Positions 26,091 to 35,742 of a DNA stretch of 64,000 nucleotides are shown here, piece by piece (within the stretch, counting starts at the first letter, position 1; every line of letters starts with the position of its first letter). Location of the stretch: assembly GCA_964413265.1 (NCBI GenBank), contig CAYPRX010000106.1, forward strand, positions 1-64,000. Direction: 5' to 3'. The notes beneath the pieces are model-generated. The model saw nothing but the letters and a program-made list of their open reading frames with translations, did not search any database and was not told the DNA's origin. The translations under genes and the position numbers were made by a program. Origin of the DNA: CAVYGN01 sp964413265 (GTDB lineage Bacteria; Spirochaetota; Brevinematia; Brevinematales; JAOACQ01).

Positions 26091-27419
26091 CTAAATATCG
26101 TCGAAATTCTCTGTAAGGAGTATTCCTATCCCTCCAGAGAGTGTCCCAAACCATATCCTGTCTCTCTCGAAGTTGATATCAACCACGTCGTCCGAGGGTA
26201 AACCGTCCAGGATGCTAATAGATGACCAGCGGTGTGAAATACAGTTGTAAGACATTGCCCCACCTCCAAGAGTCCCTATAAACATGCTATTTTTTATATT
26301 GCGGACTGATTCGATGTAGTCCGACGTCAAACCATTTGACCTTCTCAGGTGATTTATAATTTTATTCTTAGAATCAAGCAGGAAGATACCGTCTCCATGG
26401 GTCCCTACCCAGAGCAGCCCCCGATGCATACAGATCGATTTTGGGGAACAGTCGCTGAGTATGTTCAGTTTGTTTCCATTCTTCAGGATGTACAATCCTT
26501 TGTCAAGGGTTGCAATATAGAGACTATTCCCTGAAAGTAAAATATCGCTTACCTGTGTTCCCAGGTTAAAGACCATCTTCCATCGTGAAGTAATGCCGTC
26601 ACGGACAAAAAGGCCATTGCCAAGAGTTGCTGCATAAAGTTCTCCGCCTAAAACTTTTAATTGCTTGATAGGCACATTTCCGAGTTCACCCTTTTCCCTG
26701 GTCCAGTCTTCCCTTTTTTTATCTAAGCTGAAGAGGCCCTCATAAGTGCCCACCCATATTTTTTCACCTGTAGCTGCTATGCATCTGATATTGCCTGATA
26801 CTAGACTGCCCGAATGAACTTCATAAATTGTCAATATGCCGGAACTTCTTGTAAAGCGGCAAATCCCCCCTGTCCACAAACCGATCCATAGGTCGTCACC
26901 ATCGAATTCTATTGCGCTTATGCTGTTGTCAGGAAGGCCGACTGAGCTGTCTATATATTCCCAGCGGATCATTCGCTTAAGCCTTTTTGCATCTTCAAGA
27001 AACTGGATGTCTGTACCTCCCTTTTCAAGGGCCCTGTTGACATAAAAAAGTGCGCTTTCTCTTTTATTCTCCTGATAGTAGATCCTTGCTGAATAAAGCA
27101 TGCATTGTTCTTTATAAGGGCTTTCCTGAAAAGCCAGTGAACCCTTTAAAAAGACCTTAAGGGCAAGCATTCTTTTTCTCCCGTTATAAAAAGAGATGCC
27201 GGCGTCATAGAAACCCCTGCAAAGGTCCAGATTTGTAAATTTTTCTGGATAAATTCTGCGAAGCCTGTCAACATCGTCCAGGCGGTTCATTATTACCAGA
27301 TCCTTTATCCAGCCAGAAAGGGTCGCCTGGTTGTCGGGAAGCAGTGGTTCTGATTTCATTGAAGTAAGTAAGAAAATTAATGCTCCCAGGAAGGCAAGCC
27401 TGATTAAGGACTTTATCAT
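26091..27419 (-). CDS. exported beta-propeller protein (two-component-type repeats)
   Basis: The 442-residue protein has a signal peptide (about 1-22), a helical TPR-like part (25-150), and then repeats of the regulator-propeller kind: D-D-L-W-I-G-L-W-T-G-G-I, E-K-I-W-V-G-T-Y-E-G-L, G-L-L-W-V-G-T-H-G-D-G-I and D-R-I-W-F-G-T-L-S-G-G-I. Such propellers usually form the periplasmic sensor of hybrid histidine kinases; here no kinase or membrane segment follows, so it is a free-standing propeller. Likely cotranscribed with the rhomboid gene upstream (44-base gap). Confidence 0.8.
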   Translation of the reverse strand: MIKSLIRLAFLGALIFLLTSMKSEPLLPDNQATLSGWIKDLVIMNRLDDVDRLRRIYPEKFTNLDLCRGFYDAGISFYNGRKRMLALKVFLKGSLAFQESPYKEQCMLYSARIYYQENKRESALFYVNRALEKGGTDIQFLEDAKRLKRMIRWEYIDSSVGLPDNSISAIEFDGDDLWIGLWTGGICRFTRSSGILTIYEVHSGSLVSGNIRCIAATGEKIWVGTYEGLFSLDKKREDWTREKGELGNVPIKQLKVLGGELYAATLGNGLFVRDGITSRWKMVFNLGTQVSDILLSGNSLYIATLDKGLYILKNGNKLNILSDCSPKSICMHRGLLWVGTHGDGIFLLDSKNKIINHLRRSNGLTSDYIESVRNIKNSMFIGTLGGGAMSYNCISHRWSSISILDGLPSDDVVDINFERDRIWFGTLSGGIGILLTENFDDI

Positions 27420-27463
27420 AATTTCACCTTATTATAATAATGATCGGCAGCAGAAACTCTTAA

Positions 27464-28321
27464 TTATAATCGGTCCATGGCTCTAAGCCATGAAATGGTC
27501 AACATGGCTACCGATAGTATTGCAAAAGTAAAACGTACGGCCGGCGGAGGCAGTTTTTCAACTGATGAAAGAACTGCAGCTGCTGACCCTATCAGAAACC
27601 CGGCCAGAAGCGAGAAAAAATGTCCGAAAAAGTCGGAGCCTCCGGCTGTGCCGAAGAGGCCTAGAAATGTCAGAGCAGCTGCGGCAGGTCTCCAGTCAGT
27701 TTTTTTTGCCTTTGCAGTGATTCTAATGATTCTGTACGCGGCCAGGACGCCGAAAGCTCCGAATATTGAGCCCGAGGATCCTATGCTGTGGTATTCAAGT
27801 GGAATAATAAAGGCAGTGGCAAGATTTCCAGCCGCTCCTGCAAGAATTGCAAGGAAAAGGCCAGTACCAGAACCTGTCATTGAAAAAAGGCTGTAAAAAA
27901 TTACACTCCCCATGAAAGCATTTGAGAGAAAATGTTCGAGGCCAGTATGAAGTGTCAGGGCAGTAAATATTCTCCATATCTCTCCGGACCTTATATCAAT
28001 GTTTGAAGAATTGCCTGCTTTAAGCCAAATATCATAAGATCCTGACTGGTATAGAAAACTCTGAAAAATGAAAAGGGTGAAGAATACTGCCAGGACCGAT
28101 GCAAGAGGTGAGGCATATGAGAAATTCAATAATTTTTCACTGCTGTTTTCCTGCTCATAGAAATCTATCTGCCTGCAAGCTTCTTCAAGAAATTCTTCAG
28201 ATACTTCAATAGCACTTTCGTTCCCATGAGTTTCCCGTTTATGCGGGATACTCATAGCTGAAAGAACAAGAGACCATTCCCAGGCCTTTTTGTTAGGGAT
28301 TGAAGTAAGATCTCTTTTCAT
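27464..28321 (-). CDS. rhomboid family intramembrane serine protease
   Basis: The 285-residue protein has a soluble N-terminal region (1-65) and about six to seven hydrophobic helices. The catalytic dyad is visible: serine in I-G-S-S-G-S-I-F-G (S183) and histidine in F-F-G-H-F-F-S-L-L-A-G (H234). H130 and N134 in L-E-H-F-L-S-N-A-F match the oxyanion-region histidine and asparagine. It would cleave transmembrane segments of other proteins in the inner membrane. Substrate unknown. Confidence 0.9.
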   Translation of the reverse strand: MKRDLTSIPNKKAWEWSLVLSAMSIPHKRETHGNESAIEVSEEFLEEACRQIDFYEQENSSEKLLNFSYASPLASVLAVFFTLFIFQSFLYQSGSYDIWLKAGNSSNIDIRSGEIWRIFTALTLHTGLEHFLSNAFMGSVIFYSLFSMTGSGTGLFLAILAGAAGNLATAFIIPLEYHSIGSSGSIFGAFGVLAAYRIIRITAKAKKTDWRPAAAALTFLGLFGTAGGSDFFGHFFSLLAGFLIGSAAAVLSSVEKLPPPAVRFTFAILSVAMLTISWLRAMDRL

Positions 28322-28349
28322 CTTTTTAAACTCCCTCAGATCATTTTAT

Positions 28350-28378
28350 AATATAACAAGAAAGGCTGCTACTAACAA
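28350..28378 (-). promoter_or_regulatory. sigma70-type promoter for the rhomboid operon
   Basis: Minus strand: TTGTTA (28378-28373), 17-base spacer, TATATT (28355-28350), about 29 bases before the rhomboid start. Confidence 0.5.
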
Positions 28379-28477
28379 GCAGGTTAATCTGAAGTATTTT
28401 GTAATGCCGTGAACTGAGCTTAAGGCTGGAATTGTCTGTCAAAACATGTTAAAATTACTGAAAAGGAAAAATTATTA

Positions 28478-30361
28478 ATGAAGAATTTAAGAGAATTTTT
28501 TAAGCCTCCTTCCGGGGAGAGGGTAAAACCTAAAATCAGGAAAGTTTATTTCGGTATAAGGATCAGATTATTAGGGCTCTTGATTTTAGTTATGTCCTTT
28601 ATTATAACCGCCCTTACCTTGATAATGTATTTCAATCAAATCAGACTTCTTAATGACGAGAAGAGGGATAAAGCGGAAGTACTGGCGCAGATATTAGGAG
28701 GTCCTGCCGAATTCTATTTAGATAAAAACATTAAAACAACTAAACAGGAACTGGATCTAAAATATAAGACAATAGCAGATGAAACCGCTAATTTTAAAAA
28801 ATATAATGATGATATTGTAAAAATTTTCCTTACCGATGAAAATGGAAGGATACTGTACAGTACACAGACGGAGGAAATCGGCAAATCACCGAAACTGAAC
28901 TATCTTTCCAACGTCCTTATACAAAGAACAGAAAAGCCTGATTTTTTGATAATAAATTCAAAATCGAAGGATAAAAAAGAAAGAAAATTCCAGGCTATCA
29001 CTTATCCGATTTTTCTTCATAATGGAAATGTGATCGATATTTTAAAGGATTTCAATAAATATTATCTTGATTGTCACAGGGTAAATAGAAACATTAAAAA
29101 TATTATTTATTTGACATTATGGCAGAAATATCAGGCTATTCTCGGAAAAGAATTTGATCCCAAAAAGAATAAGGATTTCAATACCGTAGCAATTCCATCC
29201 AAAGTGATCAAAAGCGGAGATATCGACTTCCTGTTTCTAAGACTGTTTGCAACTATTATGGAATTCCGCGAAAGGAGGATTAAAAGCGGTGAAACCTGGC
29301 TCTGGAGAGAAGGATGGCTGGCTGATCTGAAGAATAAAAAAAACAAAGCATATGAAAACGATAATTCAGCTGAAGCGAAAAAAGCCGACGATTTGATAAT
29401 GGAAAGGATGAATAACCTGTATTCAAAGGTTGATGAGGTTCGGAGGCTTGGCGCATTGGCCATTATCTTCGATGTCGATAAAATTAATCGTGAATTTTCA
29501 CATAATATCAATACTGCCTGGCAGGTTGCTCTAGTAATATTGATCATAAGTGCTCTCATATTTCTCATTGTAATACAATTTATGATCCGTAACCTCAAAA
29601 TACTGGAAAAATGGGCTTTGACTGTAAGCGGCGGTAATATAGATACCCAGGCGAGTATCCGTTCAAATGATGAAATTGGAAGGATTTCCGATATTTTTAA
29701 TCAAATGCTTAATGAACTTAAGGTTAAATTCCACCTGGAAAAGTTTGTATCTATTTCAACCAGATCCATGATAGAAAAAGCAAAAGAAACCGATGCAACA
29801 CCGAAGCCGGGTAAAACGGAACGCAGGAGCTTATCGTTTATTTTCTCCGATGTCCGCGGGTTTACTTCATTTTCTGAGAAAAATGATCCGGGACTTGTTA
29901 TGGAGGTCTTAAATCACTACATGGAACTGCAGGCAAAAATTATCCATTCCAATAAGGGAGACATTGATGATTATGTAGGAGACCAGATAATGTCTCATTT
30001 TGCAGGGAAGAATAGAGCGGATAAAGCGCTGGAGACTGCTCTCGAAATGATGAAAGCCGTGAATCGTTTTAATGAGAGCAGGAAAAAAGAAGGACTGCCT
30101 TATTTTGAAGTAGGAATAGGAGTCCATGGAGGAGATGTGGTTGCCGGTACCATCGGTACAGGCTTCAGGATGGATTTTACATGCGTGGGAGATGCTGTTA
30201 ACCTGACTTCAAGGCTTTGTTCTCTGGCTAAAGCCGGAGAAATACTTGTTTCGGAAGAATTGCTTTCTCAGTGCAGGAAGAATTTTAAAATCATAAAGCT
30301 CGATCCTGTATCTGTCAAGGGGAGAGAGGAAGCTGTACCCATAGCGAAAGTCCTTTTTTAA
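28478..30361 (+). CDS. membrane-bound adenylate/guanylate cyclase with HAMP domain
   Basis: The 627-residue protein has a membrane helix at about 28-52, a large periplasmic sensor (53-343), a second helix (347-370), a HAMP linker (371-420) and a class III cyclase domain (452-627). Metal-binding aspartates are D458 (F-S-D-V-R-G-F-T) and D502 (V-G-D-Q-I-M). The transition-state pair is N575/R579. The substrate-selecting lysine normally found four residues before the second metal aspartate is D498 here, so base preference is uncertain. It would turn an outside signal into cAMP or cGMP. Preceded by AAAAGGAA. Confidence 0.9.
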   Translation: MKNLREFFKPPSGERVKPKIRKVYFGIRIRLLGLLILVMSFIITALTLIMYFNQIRLLNDEKRDKAEVLAQILGGPAEFYLDKNIKTTKQELDLKYKTIADETANFKKYNDDIVKIFLTDENGRILYSTQTEEIGKSPKLNYLSNVLIQRTEKPDFLIINSKSKDKKERKFQAITYPIFLHNGNVIDILKDFNKYYLDCHRVNRNIKNIIYLTLWQKYQAILGKEFDPKKNKDFNTVAIPSKVIKSGDIDFLFLRLFATIMEFRERRIKSGETWLWREGWLADLKNKKNKAYENDNSAEAKKADDLIMERMNNLYSKVDEVRRLGALAIIFDVDKINREFSHNINTAWQVALVILIISALIFLIVIQFMIRNLKILEKWALTVSGGNIDTQASIRSNDEIGRISDIFNQMLNELKVKFHLEKFVSISTRSMIEKAKETDATPKPGKTERRSLSFIFSDVRGFTSFSEKNDPGLVMEVLNHYMELQAKIIHSNKGDIDDYVGDQIMSHFAGKNRADKALETALEMMKAVNRFNESRKKEGLPYFEVGIGVHGGDVVAGTIGTGFRMDFTCVGDAVNLTSRLCSLAKAGEILVSEELLSQCRKNFKIIKLDPVSVKGREEAVPIAKVLF

Positions 30362-30457
30362 GCATTGCAAAGAGACAGGCATTCTCAACTCTCAATATTT
30401 ATTATATTAGTCCGATATTTTGAATAAGAATTATCTTTCACATTTATGGAGGGATTT

Positions 30458-31306
30458 ATGGTTAGAAGCATTTTTACAGGTGCGAGCGGAATGATGGTTA
30501 CGATGGAGGAATTGAACACCGTCGCCAATAATCTTGCAAATGTCAATACTGACGGATATAAAAAAGAGACTACGGTCACCAAGGCATTTCCTGAAATGCT
30601 GATACGGAGACAGAATGACGATGGCCAGGTAAGGTTTCCTCTCGGTAGTTATGACCTGGCGCCGGTAGTGGGTAAGCTGGGAACAGGTGTCGAATTTAAT
30701 GAATCATATATAAGGTTTGAACAGGGAAGCCTTATGGAAACATCGAATGATTTTGATTTAGCCCTTGACGGGAATGGATTTTTCACGGTAATGACTGATG
30801 AGGGTGAAAGATATACCAGAAACGGAAATTTTAAAATTGATAATGCGGGTTATCTTACAGATATGCATGGGAATAAACTAGTAGGAGAAAACGGGTATAT
30901 TTTACTTGAAAGAAACAACTTTCAAATAGATAAAGACGGGAATGTTTATGAAAACCTTGATTATAAACCCGGCGATTTTGTCGATAAAACCGGCAACGAA
31001 TGGAAGAACATGGCGAAGATCGACAGACTGAAAATCGTAGATTTTCCTGAAAGGCGTTACCTTCAAAAGGAGGGTTATACTATGTACAGGGAAAGCGATT
31101 TTTCAGGTCATGCGGTGGTGATTGAGGGTAATTCAAGGGCCCAGGTTCACCAGGGGTTTTTAGAAAAATCAAATGTAGACCCCGTTATTGAGATGACTAG
31201 AATGATAGAAATTAACCGCCTTTATGAAGCAAATCAGAGGGTGATTCAGACAGCTGATGATACCCTATCAAGAGCCGTCAATCAGGTCGGCAGGGGATTG
31301 GCTTAG
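30458..31306 (+). CDS. flgF: flagellar basal-body rod protein, FlgF/FlgG type
   Basis: The ATG at 30458 has a GGAGGG site; the frame continues a few codons upstream but without a better start. The 282-residue protein has the rod/hook N-terminal motif A-N-N-L-A-N-V-N-T-D-G-Y-K-K-E, the G-N-G-F-F-T-V core near 102, and the C-terminal M-I-E-I-N-R-L-Y-E-A-N-Q-R helix that packs in the rod. It fits FlgF (FlhO in Borrelia) better than FlgG by its shorter middle part, but the two are close. No other flagellar gene adjoins it. Confidence 0.85.
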   Translation: MVRSIFTGASGMMVTMEELNTVANNLANVNTDGYKKETTVTKAFPEMLIRRQNDDGQVRFPLGSYDLAPVVGKLGTGVEFNESYIRFEQGSLMETSNDFDLALDGNGFFTVMTDEGERYTRNGNFKIDNAGYLTDMHGNKLVGENGYILLERNNFQIDKDGNVYENLDYKPGDFVDKTGNEWKNMAKIDRLKIVDFPERRYLQKEGYTMYRESDFSGHAVVIEGNSRAQVHQGFLEKSNVDPVIEMTRMIEINRLYEANQRVIQTADDTLSRAVNQVGRGLA

Positions 31307-31422
31307 GCTTGCATACTTCCCTTGAGAAAAATAACGCTGAATGCTAAAATATTCCAGTAAAAGTTTGTTTGAAAAAGTATTGGGGAAAATATCGGCACGG
31401 GCAGTTTTCATAAGGGATAAAA

Positions 31423-32514
31423 ATGCATGGCCTTTTAAGGACGCCTCTCTACAATGAACATTTAAGCCTCAAAGCCGCTATGGCTGAATTCGGAGGATGG
31501 GAAATGCCCATCCAGTATTCGGGCATTCTTTCGGAGCATGAGGCATGCCGCAAATCAGCCGCTCTTTTCGATATCTGCCATATGGGTGAATTTTACTTTC
31601 AGGACGACATAGAGAAAAGCGGAATCGAAAATGCTGTAAGTGTCAGGATCTCCAGTATTCCTGTGGGTCGATGCAGGTATATGATGATGCTTTCTGATAA
31701 TGGAGGCATCCTTGACGATCTGATAATTTACAGGCTTTCCACTGATAAGCTGATGATCGTTGTTAATGCAGTGACCAGGGATAATGATTTCCGCCATATT
31801 AAAACTTTTCTGAAATCACCGTCAGCATTAAGTGATATTTCTGAGGAAACATCAAAGCTGGATCTACAGGGTCCGTTATCCAGAGATGTGCTTAGCCATG
31901 CAGTTGGAGGTAGCATTGAAAATTTAAAATACTACTCTTTTGCAAAATTCGTTTTCACAGGGGATGAGGTCCTGATCAGCAGGACGGGTTATACTGGAGA
32001 ACTCGGCTATGAGATTTACATAAACAGTGGTAAGGTTTCTGATTTGTGGAAAAATCTGCTGAAAGATTCGAGAGTAAAACCTGCCGGGCTCGGTGCTCGC
32101 GATATTCTAAGACTTGAAGTCGGTTACAGCCTTTACGGGCATGAGTTAGGGGAATGGACTAATCCAATTGAAGCAGGCCTGGAATCCTATATTGATTATT
32201 CTAAGGATTTTATGGGTAAAAATGCACTTCTGAAGCTCAGGAAGGAGGAGTTGAAGAAGCGGAAGATCGCCTTTGCGGCAAAAAGCCGCCGTACCCCCAG
32301 GGAGGGTTATAGTATATTTTCCGGACAAGATATGATAGGCAATGTTACGAGCGGAGTTTTTTCACCGGAACTAACAGTCGGGATCGGGCTGGGTTATGTC
32401 AGGCCTGAATTCTCGAAACCGGGAGAAAAGCTTTTAATAAAGCATGAACATATAGAGATTGAGGCTGAAACAGTAGAATTGCCTTTTTATAAAAACGGCT
32501 CTTTGAGAATATAG
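31423..32514 (+). CDS. gcvT: glycine cleavage system T protein (aminomethyltransferase)
   Basis: GcvT moves the methylene group from H-protein-bound aminomethyl-lipoate to tetrahydrofolate. The 363-residue protein has the expected pattern: G-W-E-M-P-I-Q-Y, F-D-I-C-H-M-G-E-F near 47, T-G-Y-T-G-E-L-G-Y-E near 187, and A-G-L-G-A-R-D-I-L-R-L-E near 221. First of four tightly packed gcv genes. No glycine riboswitch was seen in the 116 bases upstream. Confidence 0.95.
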   Translation: MHGLLRTPLYNEHLSLKAAMAEFGGWEMPIQYSGILSEHEACRKSAALFDICHMGEFYFQDDIEKSGIENAVSVRISSIPVGRCRYMMMLSDNGGILDDLIIYRLSTDKLMIVVNAVTRDNDFRHIKTFLKSPSALSDISEETSKLDLQGPLSRDVLSHAVGGSIENLKYYSFAKFVFTGDEVLISRTGYTGELGYEIYINSGKVSDLWKNLLKDSRVKPAGLGARDILRLEVGYSLYGHELGEWTNPIEAGLESYIDYSKDFMGKNALLKLRKEELKKRKIAFAAKSRRTPREGYSIFSGQDMIGNVTSGVFSPELTVGIGLGYVRPEFSKPGEKLLIKHEHIEIEAETVELPFYKNGSLRI

Positions 32515-32525
32515 GGGAGGGTTTG

Positions 32526-32900
32526 ATGAATGTTTATTTCACCAAAGATCATGAATGGATCAGGATTGAGGGCGGTACAGGTATAATCGGCATTACGGAA
32601 TATGCTGCAAATCAGTTAGGTGATATTACTTTTGTAGAACTTCCAAAAACAGGCAAAGCCGTAAAAGCTGGTGACATACTTTGCTCTATCGAATCGGTTA
32701 AGGCCGCGAGTGATGTTTTTTCCCCGCTTTCCGGTGTTGTCGATAGGGTTAACAACAGCCTTGAGAAAGACCCAGGCCTTGTTAACCGGGATCCGGAACA
32801 TGAGGGCTGGATAGCAAGTTTGAAGCTTGCAGATCCTGCGGAAAAATCTGTTCTAATGGACAGACAGTATTACGATTCATTTATCAAAGGGCTCATATGA
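32526..32900 (+). CDS. gcvH: glycine cleavage system H protein
   Basis: The lipoyl carrier protein of glycine cleavage. From the ATG at 32526 (GGGAGGG site; a TTG one codon earlier is unlikely) it is 124 residues. The lipoylated lysine is in I-E-S-V-K-A-A-S (K59), and H-E-W-I and G-I-T-E-Y-A are conserved. The stop overlaps gcvPA by four bases. Confidence 0.96.
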   Translation: MNVYFTKDHEWIRIEGGTGIIGITEYAANQLGDITFVELPKTGKAVKAGDILCSIESVKAASDVFSPLSGVVDRVNNSLEKDPGLVNRDPEHEGWIASLKLADPAEKSVLMDRQYYDSFIKGLI

Positions 32901-34213
32901 ATTATTTCCAGAATTCCAGCCTTGAAACATGCAGTATGCTCAAAGAGATTGGCTTAAATTCGATTGAAGAGCTTTTTTCATCGATTCCCGATGATCTCAG
33001 AACGAAAAAATTCGATATCCCTAACGGCAGAGCCGAGTCCGAAGTAGTCAATTTACTTGAGAAATATTCAAATGAAAATATTTCCAATTACTGTTCTTTT
33101 TTGGGCGGAGGGGTTTATGAACATTATATTCCAGCAGCTGTAAGCTTTCTTGCGGGGAGGTCCGAGTTTTATACCGCTTATACACCCTATCAGCCGGAAT
33201 GTTCCCAGGGCACGCTCCAGGCTCTTTTTGAATACCAGACAGTTATGTGTGAGCTAACCGGCATGGATGTCTCAAATGCCTCCCTTTATGACGGGGCAAG
33301 CGCCCTTGCTGAAGCTGCACTTATGGCCGTTAGGGCGACAGGCAGATCACTCATCCTTACAGATGCAGGTGTTAACCCGTTTTACATGCGGGTTTTAAAG
33401 ACCTATCTTTCAAACCGATCAATTCGCTTGAACGGGCTAAAGTCTAGAATCCAGCCGGACGGGGTCGTTCCTGACAGTGATACGGCTGCAGTAATCGTCC
33501 AAAACCCGGATTTTTTTGGAAGCGTCATGGATTTTACGGAATTGGCTGGCATAACACATAAACAGGGATCACTTTTAATAATGTCAGTTTACCCGCTGTC
33601 TCTCGGGATTTTAAAAAAACCGTCGGAAATGGATGCGGATATAGCTGTAGGGGACGGGCAGAGCCTCGGTATACCTCTCAGCTTTGGCGGACCGTCATTC
33701 GGGTTTATAACATCGAAAAAAGAGCTGCTCAGGAACCTTCCTGGCAGGATTGTAGGTGAAACAACTGACAGGCAAGGAAGAAGGGGTTTTGTTTTGACCC
33801 TCCAGGCAAGGGAACAACATATAAGGAGGCAAAAGGCAACTTCGAATATATGCTCAAACCAGAGCCTCTGCGCTATACGCGCCGTTATATACCTTTCCCT
33901 GCTTGGGAAGGAAGGGTTCAGGGAACTCTCAGAACTGAATTACAGGAAATCGGAATTCCTGAAAGGACTCATTAAAGGTATTAAAAATGTTAATATCTAT
34001 AATAATTCCCCCACATTTAACGAGTTTACAATTGAACTACCGGTTAAGGCGGATGAAGTGGAGAAGAAGATGAGAGCCAAGGGCTTTTTAGCCGGTTTTC
34101 CTCTCGGAAGGCTATATCCAGGTATGGAAAATTTAATGCTCTCTGCGGTTACTGAAATGAGGACCAGGTCAGATATGGAGGCCTACTCTTCATTTCTAGA
34201 GGATTCTTTATGA
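32897..34213 (+). CDS. gcvPA: glycine dehydrogenase (decarboxylating) subunit 1
   Basis: N-terminal half of the split P-protein, 438 residues. It carries the Y-T-P-Y-Q-P-E-C-S-Q-G-T-L-Q motif near 94 and Y-D-G-A-S-A-L-A-E-A near 131, typical of subunit 1. With subunit 2 it forms the PLP enzyme that decarboxylates glycine and loads the H protein. Four-base overlaps at both ends indicate coupled translation. Confidence 0.95.
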   Translation: MNYFQNSSLETCSMLKEIGLNSIEELFSSIPDDLRTKKFDIPNGRAESEVVNLLEKYSNENISNYCSFLGGGVYEHYIPAAVSFLAGRSEFYTAYTPYQPECSQGTLQALFEYQTVMCELTGMDVSNASLYDGASALAEAALMAVRATGRSLILTDAGVNPFYMRVLKTYLSNRSIRLNGLKSRIQPDGVVPDSDTAAVIVQNPDFFGSVMDFTELAGITHKQGSLLIMSVYPLSLGILKKPSEMDADIAVGDGQSLGIPLSFGGPSFGFITSKKELLRNLPGRIVGETTDRQGRRGFVLTLQAREQHIRRQKATSNICSNQSLCAIRAVIYLSLLGKEGFRELSELNYRKSEFLKGLIKGIKNVNIYNNSPTFNEFTIELPVKADEVEKKMRAKGFLAGFPLGRLYPGMENLMLSAVTEMRTRSDMEAYSSFLEDSL

Positions 34214-35667
34214 ATAAGATGGAAAAGCTTATTTTCGAAAAATCTGTCCCGGGCAGAAAAGGCCTGAGAATTCCCTCTGCTGATGTACCCCGGACAAAAG
34301 GTCTTCCCGCTGAACTTTTATCATCTATAGATTCAAAGCTTCCTGAGGTAAGTGAACAGGATGTTGTGCGCCATTATACCAGGCTTTCGCGTCTGAATTT
34401 TTCCGTTGACACTGAATTTTATCCGCTCGGTTCATGTACCATGAAATATAACCCGAAAGTTCTTGAAAAAGTAGCTGAACTACCCGGCTTTCAGTTTATC
34501 CATCCTCTTCTGTGCTACCTTGAAGGGGGTGAAGGGCTTGTGCAGGGATGCCTTGCCGTAATCCATGAGCTCGAAGTTCTCATAGCGGAGATTACTGGAA
34601 TGGACAGCGTCACAACGTCCCCTATGGCGGGGGCTCAGGGAGAAATGACCGGCATACTCATTATATCTGCTTATCATAAGAAGAGGGGAAATAATAAGAA
34701 ATATGTGATTGTACCCGATTCATCACATGGGACAAACCCTGCAAGCGCTGTGATGGCAGGTTATGAGATTATTACTGTACCGAGCCTTAAAAACGGCGAG
34801 ATGGATATAGAAGAATTTAAAAAGGTATTGAATGGTGAAACAGCTGCAGTTATGATGACATGTCCGAACACACTAGGTATTTTTGAAACCAGGATAGGCG
34901 AGATCGCAAGGCTTGCACACAATGCTGGGGCGCTTATGTATTACGATGGTGCTAATTTAAACGCTATAATGGGAAAGGTTAAACCCGGGGAAGCTGGATT
35001 TGATGTAGTTCATGTCAACCTGCATAAAACTTTCGGAACTCCTCATGGCGGGGGAGGACCCGGTTCCGGTCCTGTAGGGGTAAAAAAGGAGCTTGCCGAA
35101 TTTCTTCCCGCTCCTGTAATAAAAAAAAACCGGTCAGGAAACTATTCGCTATTACCTGAAAACGATAATTGCATTGGAAGGGTGGCTGGATTTTTCGGGA
35201 ATTTCGGGGTTCTGGTTAAAGCCTATGCTTATATTCTCCTCCTCGGAAGGGAGGGGCTGATAAACGTTTCAGAGCAGGCTGTGCTCAATGCAAATTATAT
35301 CAGGGAAAAATTAAAAGGGTATTATTACCTGCCATATGACAGGATTTGTATGCATGAATGTGTTTTTTCAGCTGAAAAGCAGTTACCCAATGGAGTGCAT
35401 GCAATTGACATAGCCAAGGGGCTTATCGAAAAAGGCATACATCCTCCTACGGTTTATTTTCCGCTTATTGTAAAAGAATCTATGATGATAGAACCTACGG
35501 AGACTGAGAACAGGGAAACCCTGGATAATTTTATAAGTGCAATGAAGGATATAGCAGAAACAGCGATCCGGGCACCGGAAAAGCTTCTTTCTGCGCCAGT
35601 CAATACCCCTGTAACAAGGCTGGATGAAACGAAGGCGGCACGCGAGACAAGATTATGTTTCGGGTAG
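34210..35667 (+). CDS. gcvPB: glycine dehydrogenase (decarboxylating) subunit 2
   Basis: C-terminal half of the split P-protein, 485 residues. The PLP lysine lies in V-H-V-N-L-H-K-T-F near 272, followed by the glycine-rich loop P-H-G-G-G-G-P-G-S-G-P-V-G. The N-terminal Y-P-L-G-S-C-T-M-K-Y-N-P is diagnostic. The L protein (dihydrolipoyl dehydrogenase) is not in the window. Ends the gcv operon. Confidence 0.96.
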   Translation: MNKMEKLIFEKSVPGRKGLRIPSADVPRTKGLPAELLSSIDSKLPEVSEQDVVRHYTRLSRLNFSVDTEFYPLGSCTMKYNPKVLEKVAELPGFQFIHPLLCYLEGGEGLVQGCLAVIHELEVLIAEITGMDSVTTSPMAGAQGEMTGILIISAYHKKRGNNKKYVIVPDSSHGTNPASAVMAGYEIITVPSLKNGEMDIEEFKKVLNGETAAVMMTCPNTLGIFETRIGEIARLAHNAGALMYYDGANLNAIMGKVKPGEAGFDVVHVNLHKTFGTPHGGGGPGSGPVGVKKELAEFLPAPVIKKNRSGNYSLLPENDNCIGRVAGFFGNFGVLVKAYAYILLLGREGLINVSEQAVLNANYIREKLKGYYYLPYDRICMHECVFSAEKQLPNGVHAIDIAKGLIEKGIHPPTVYFPLIVKESMMIEPTETENRETLDNFISAMKDIAETAIRAPEKLLSAPVNTPVTRLDETKAARETRLCFG

Positions 35668-35669
35668 AT

Positions 35670-35698
35670 TTGTATTAATTTTACTTTTGTATTAGAAT
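35670..35698 (+). promoter_or_regulatory. sigma70-type promoter for the wecG-mtnA operon
   Basis: TTGTAT (35670-35675), 17-base spacer, TAGAAT (35693-35698), 44 bases before the next start codon, so the following genes need not rely on gcv transcription. Confidence 0.55.
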
Positions 35699-35742
35699 CT
35701 TCCGGTGTCAAGTGTTAACAAAACAAGGGGAGGAACCTGCTG

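Noticed and set aside
27477..27896. Plus-strand open frame of 139 codons opposite the rhomboid gene
   Set aside because: Shadow of the alanine- and glycine-rich membrane helices on the other strand; no start signal or motif.
30395..30418. Sigma28-type flagellar promoter before flgF
   Set aside because: TCCGATAT is close to the -10 consensus but no TAAA lies at the right distance.
31307..31422. Glycine riboswitch before gcvT
   Set aside because: The conserved aptamer core elements are not visible and the region is short.
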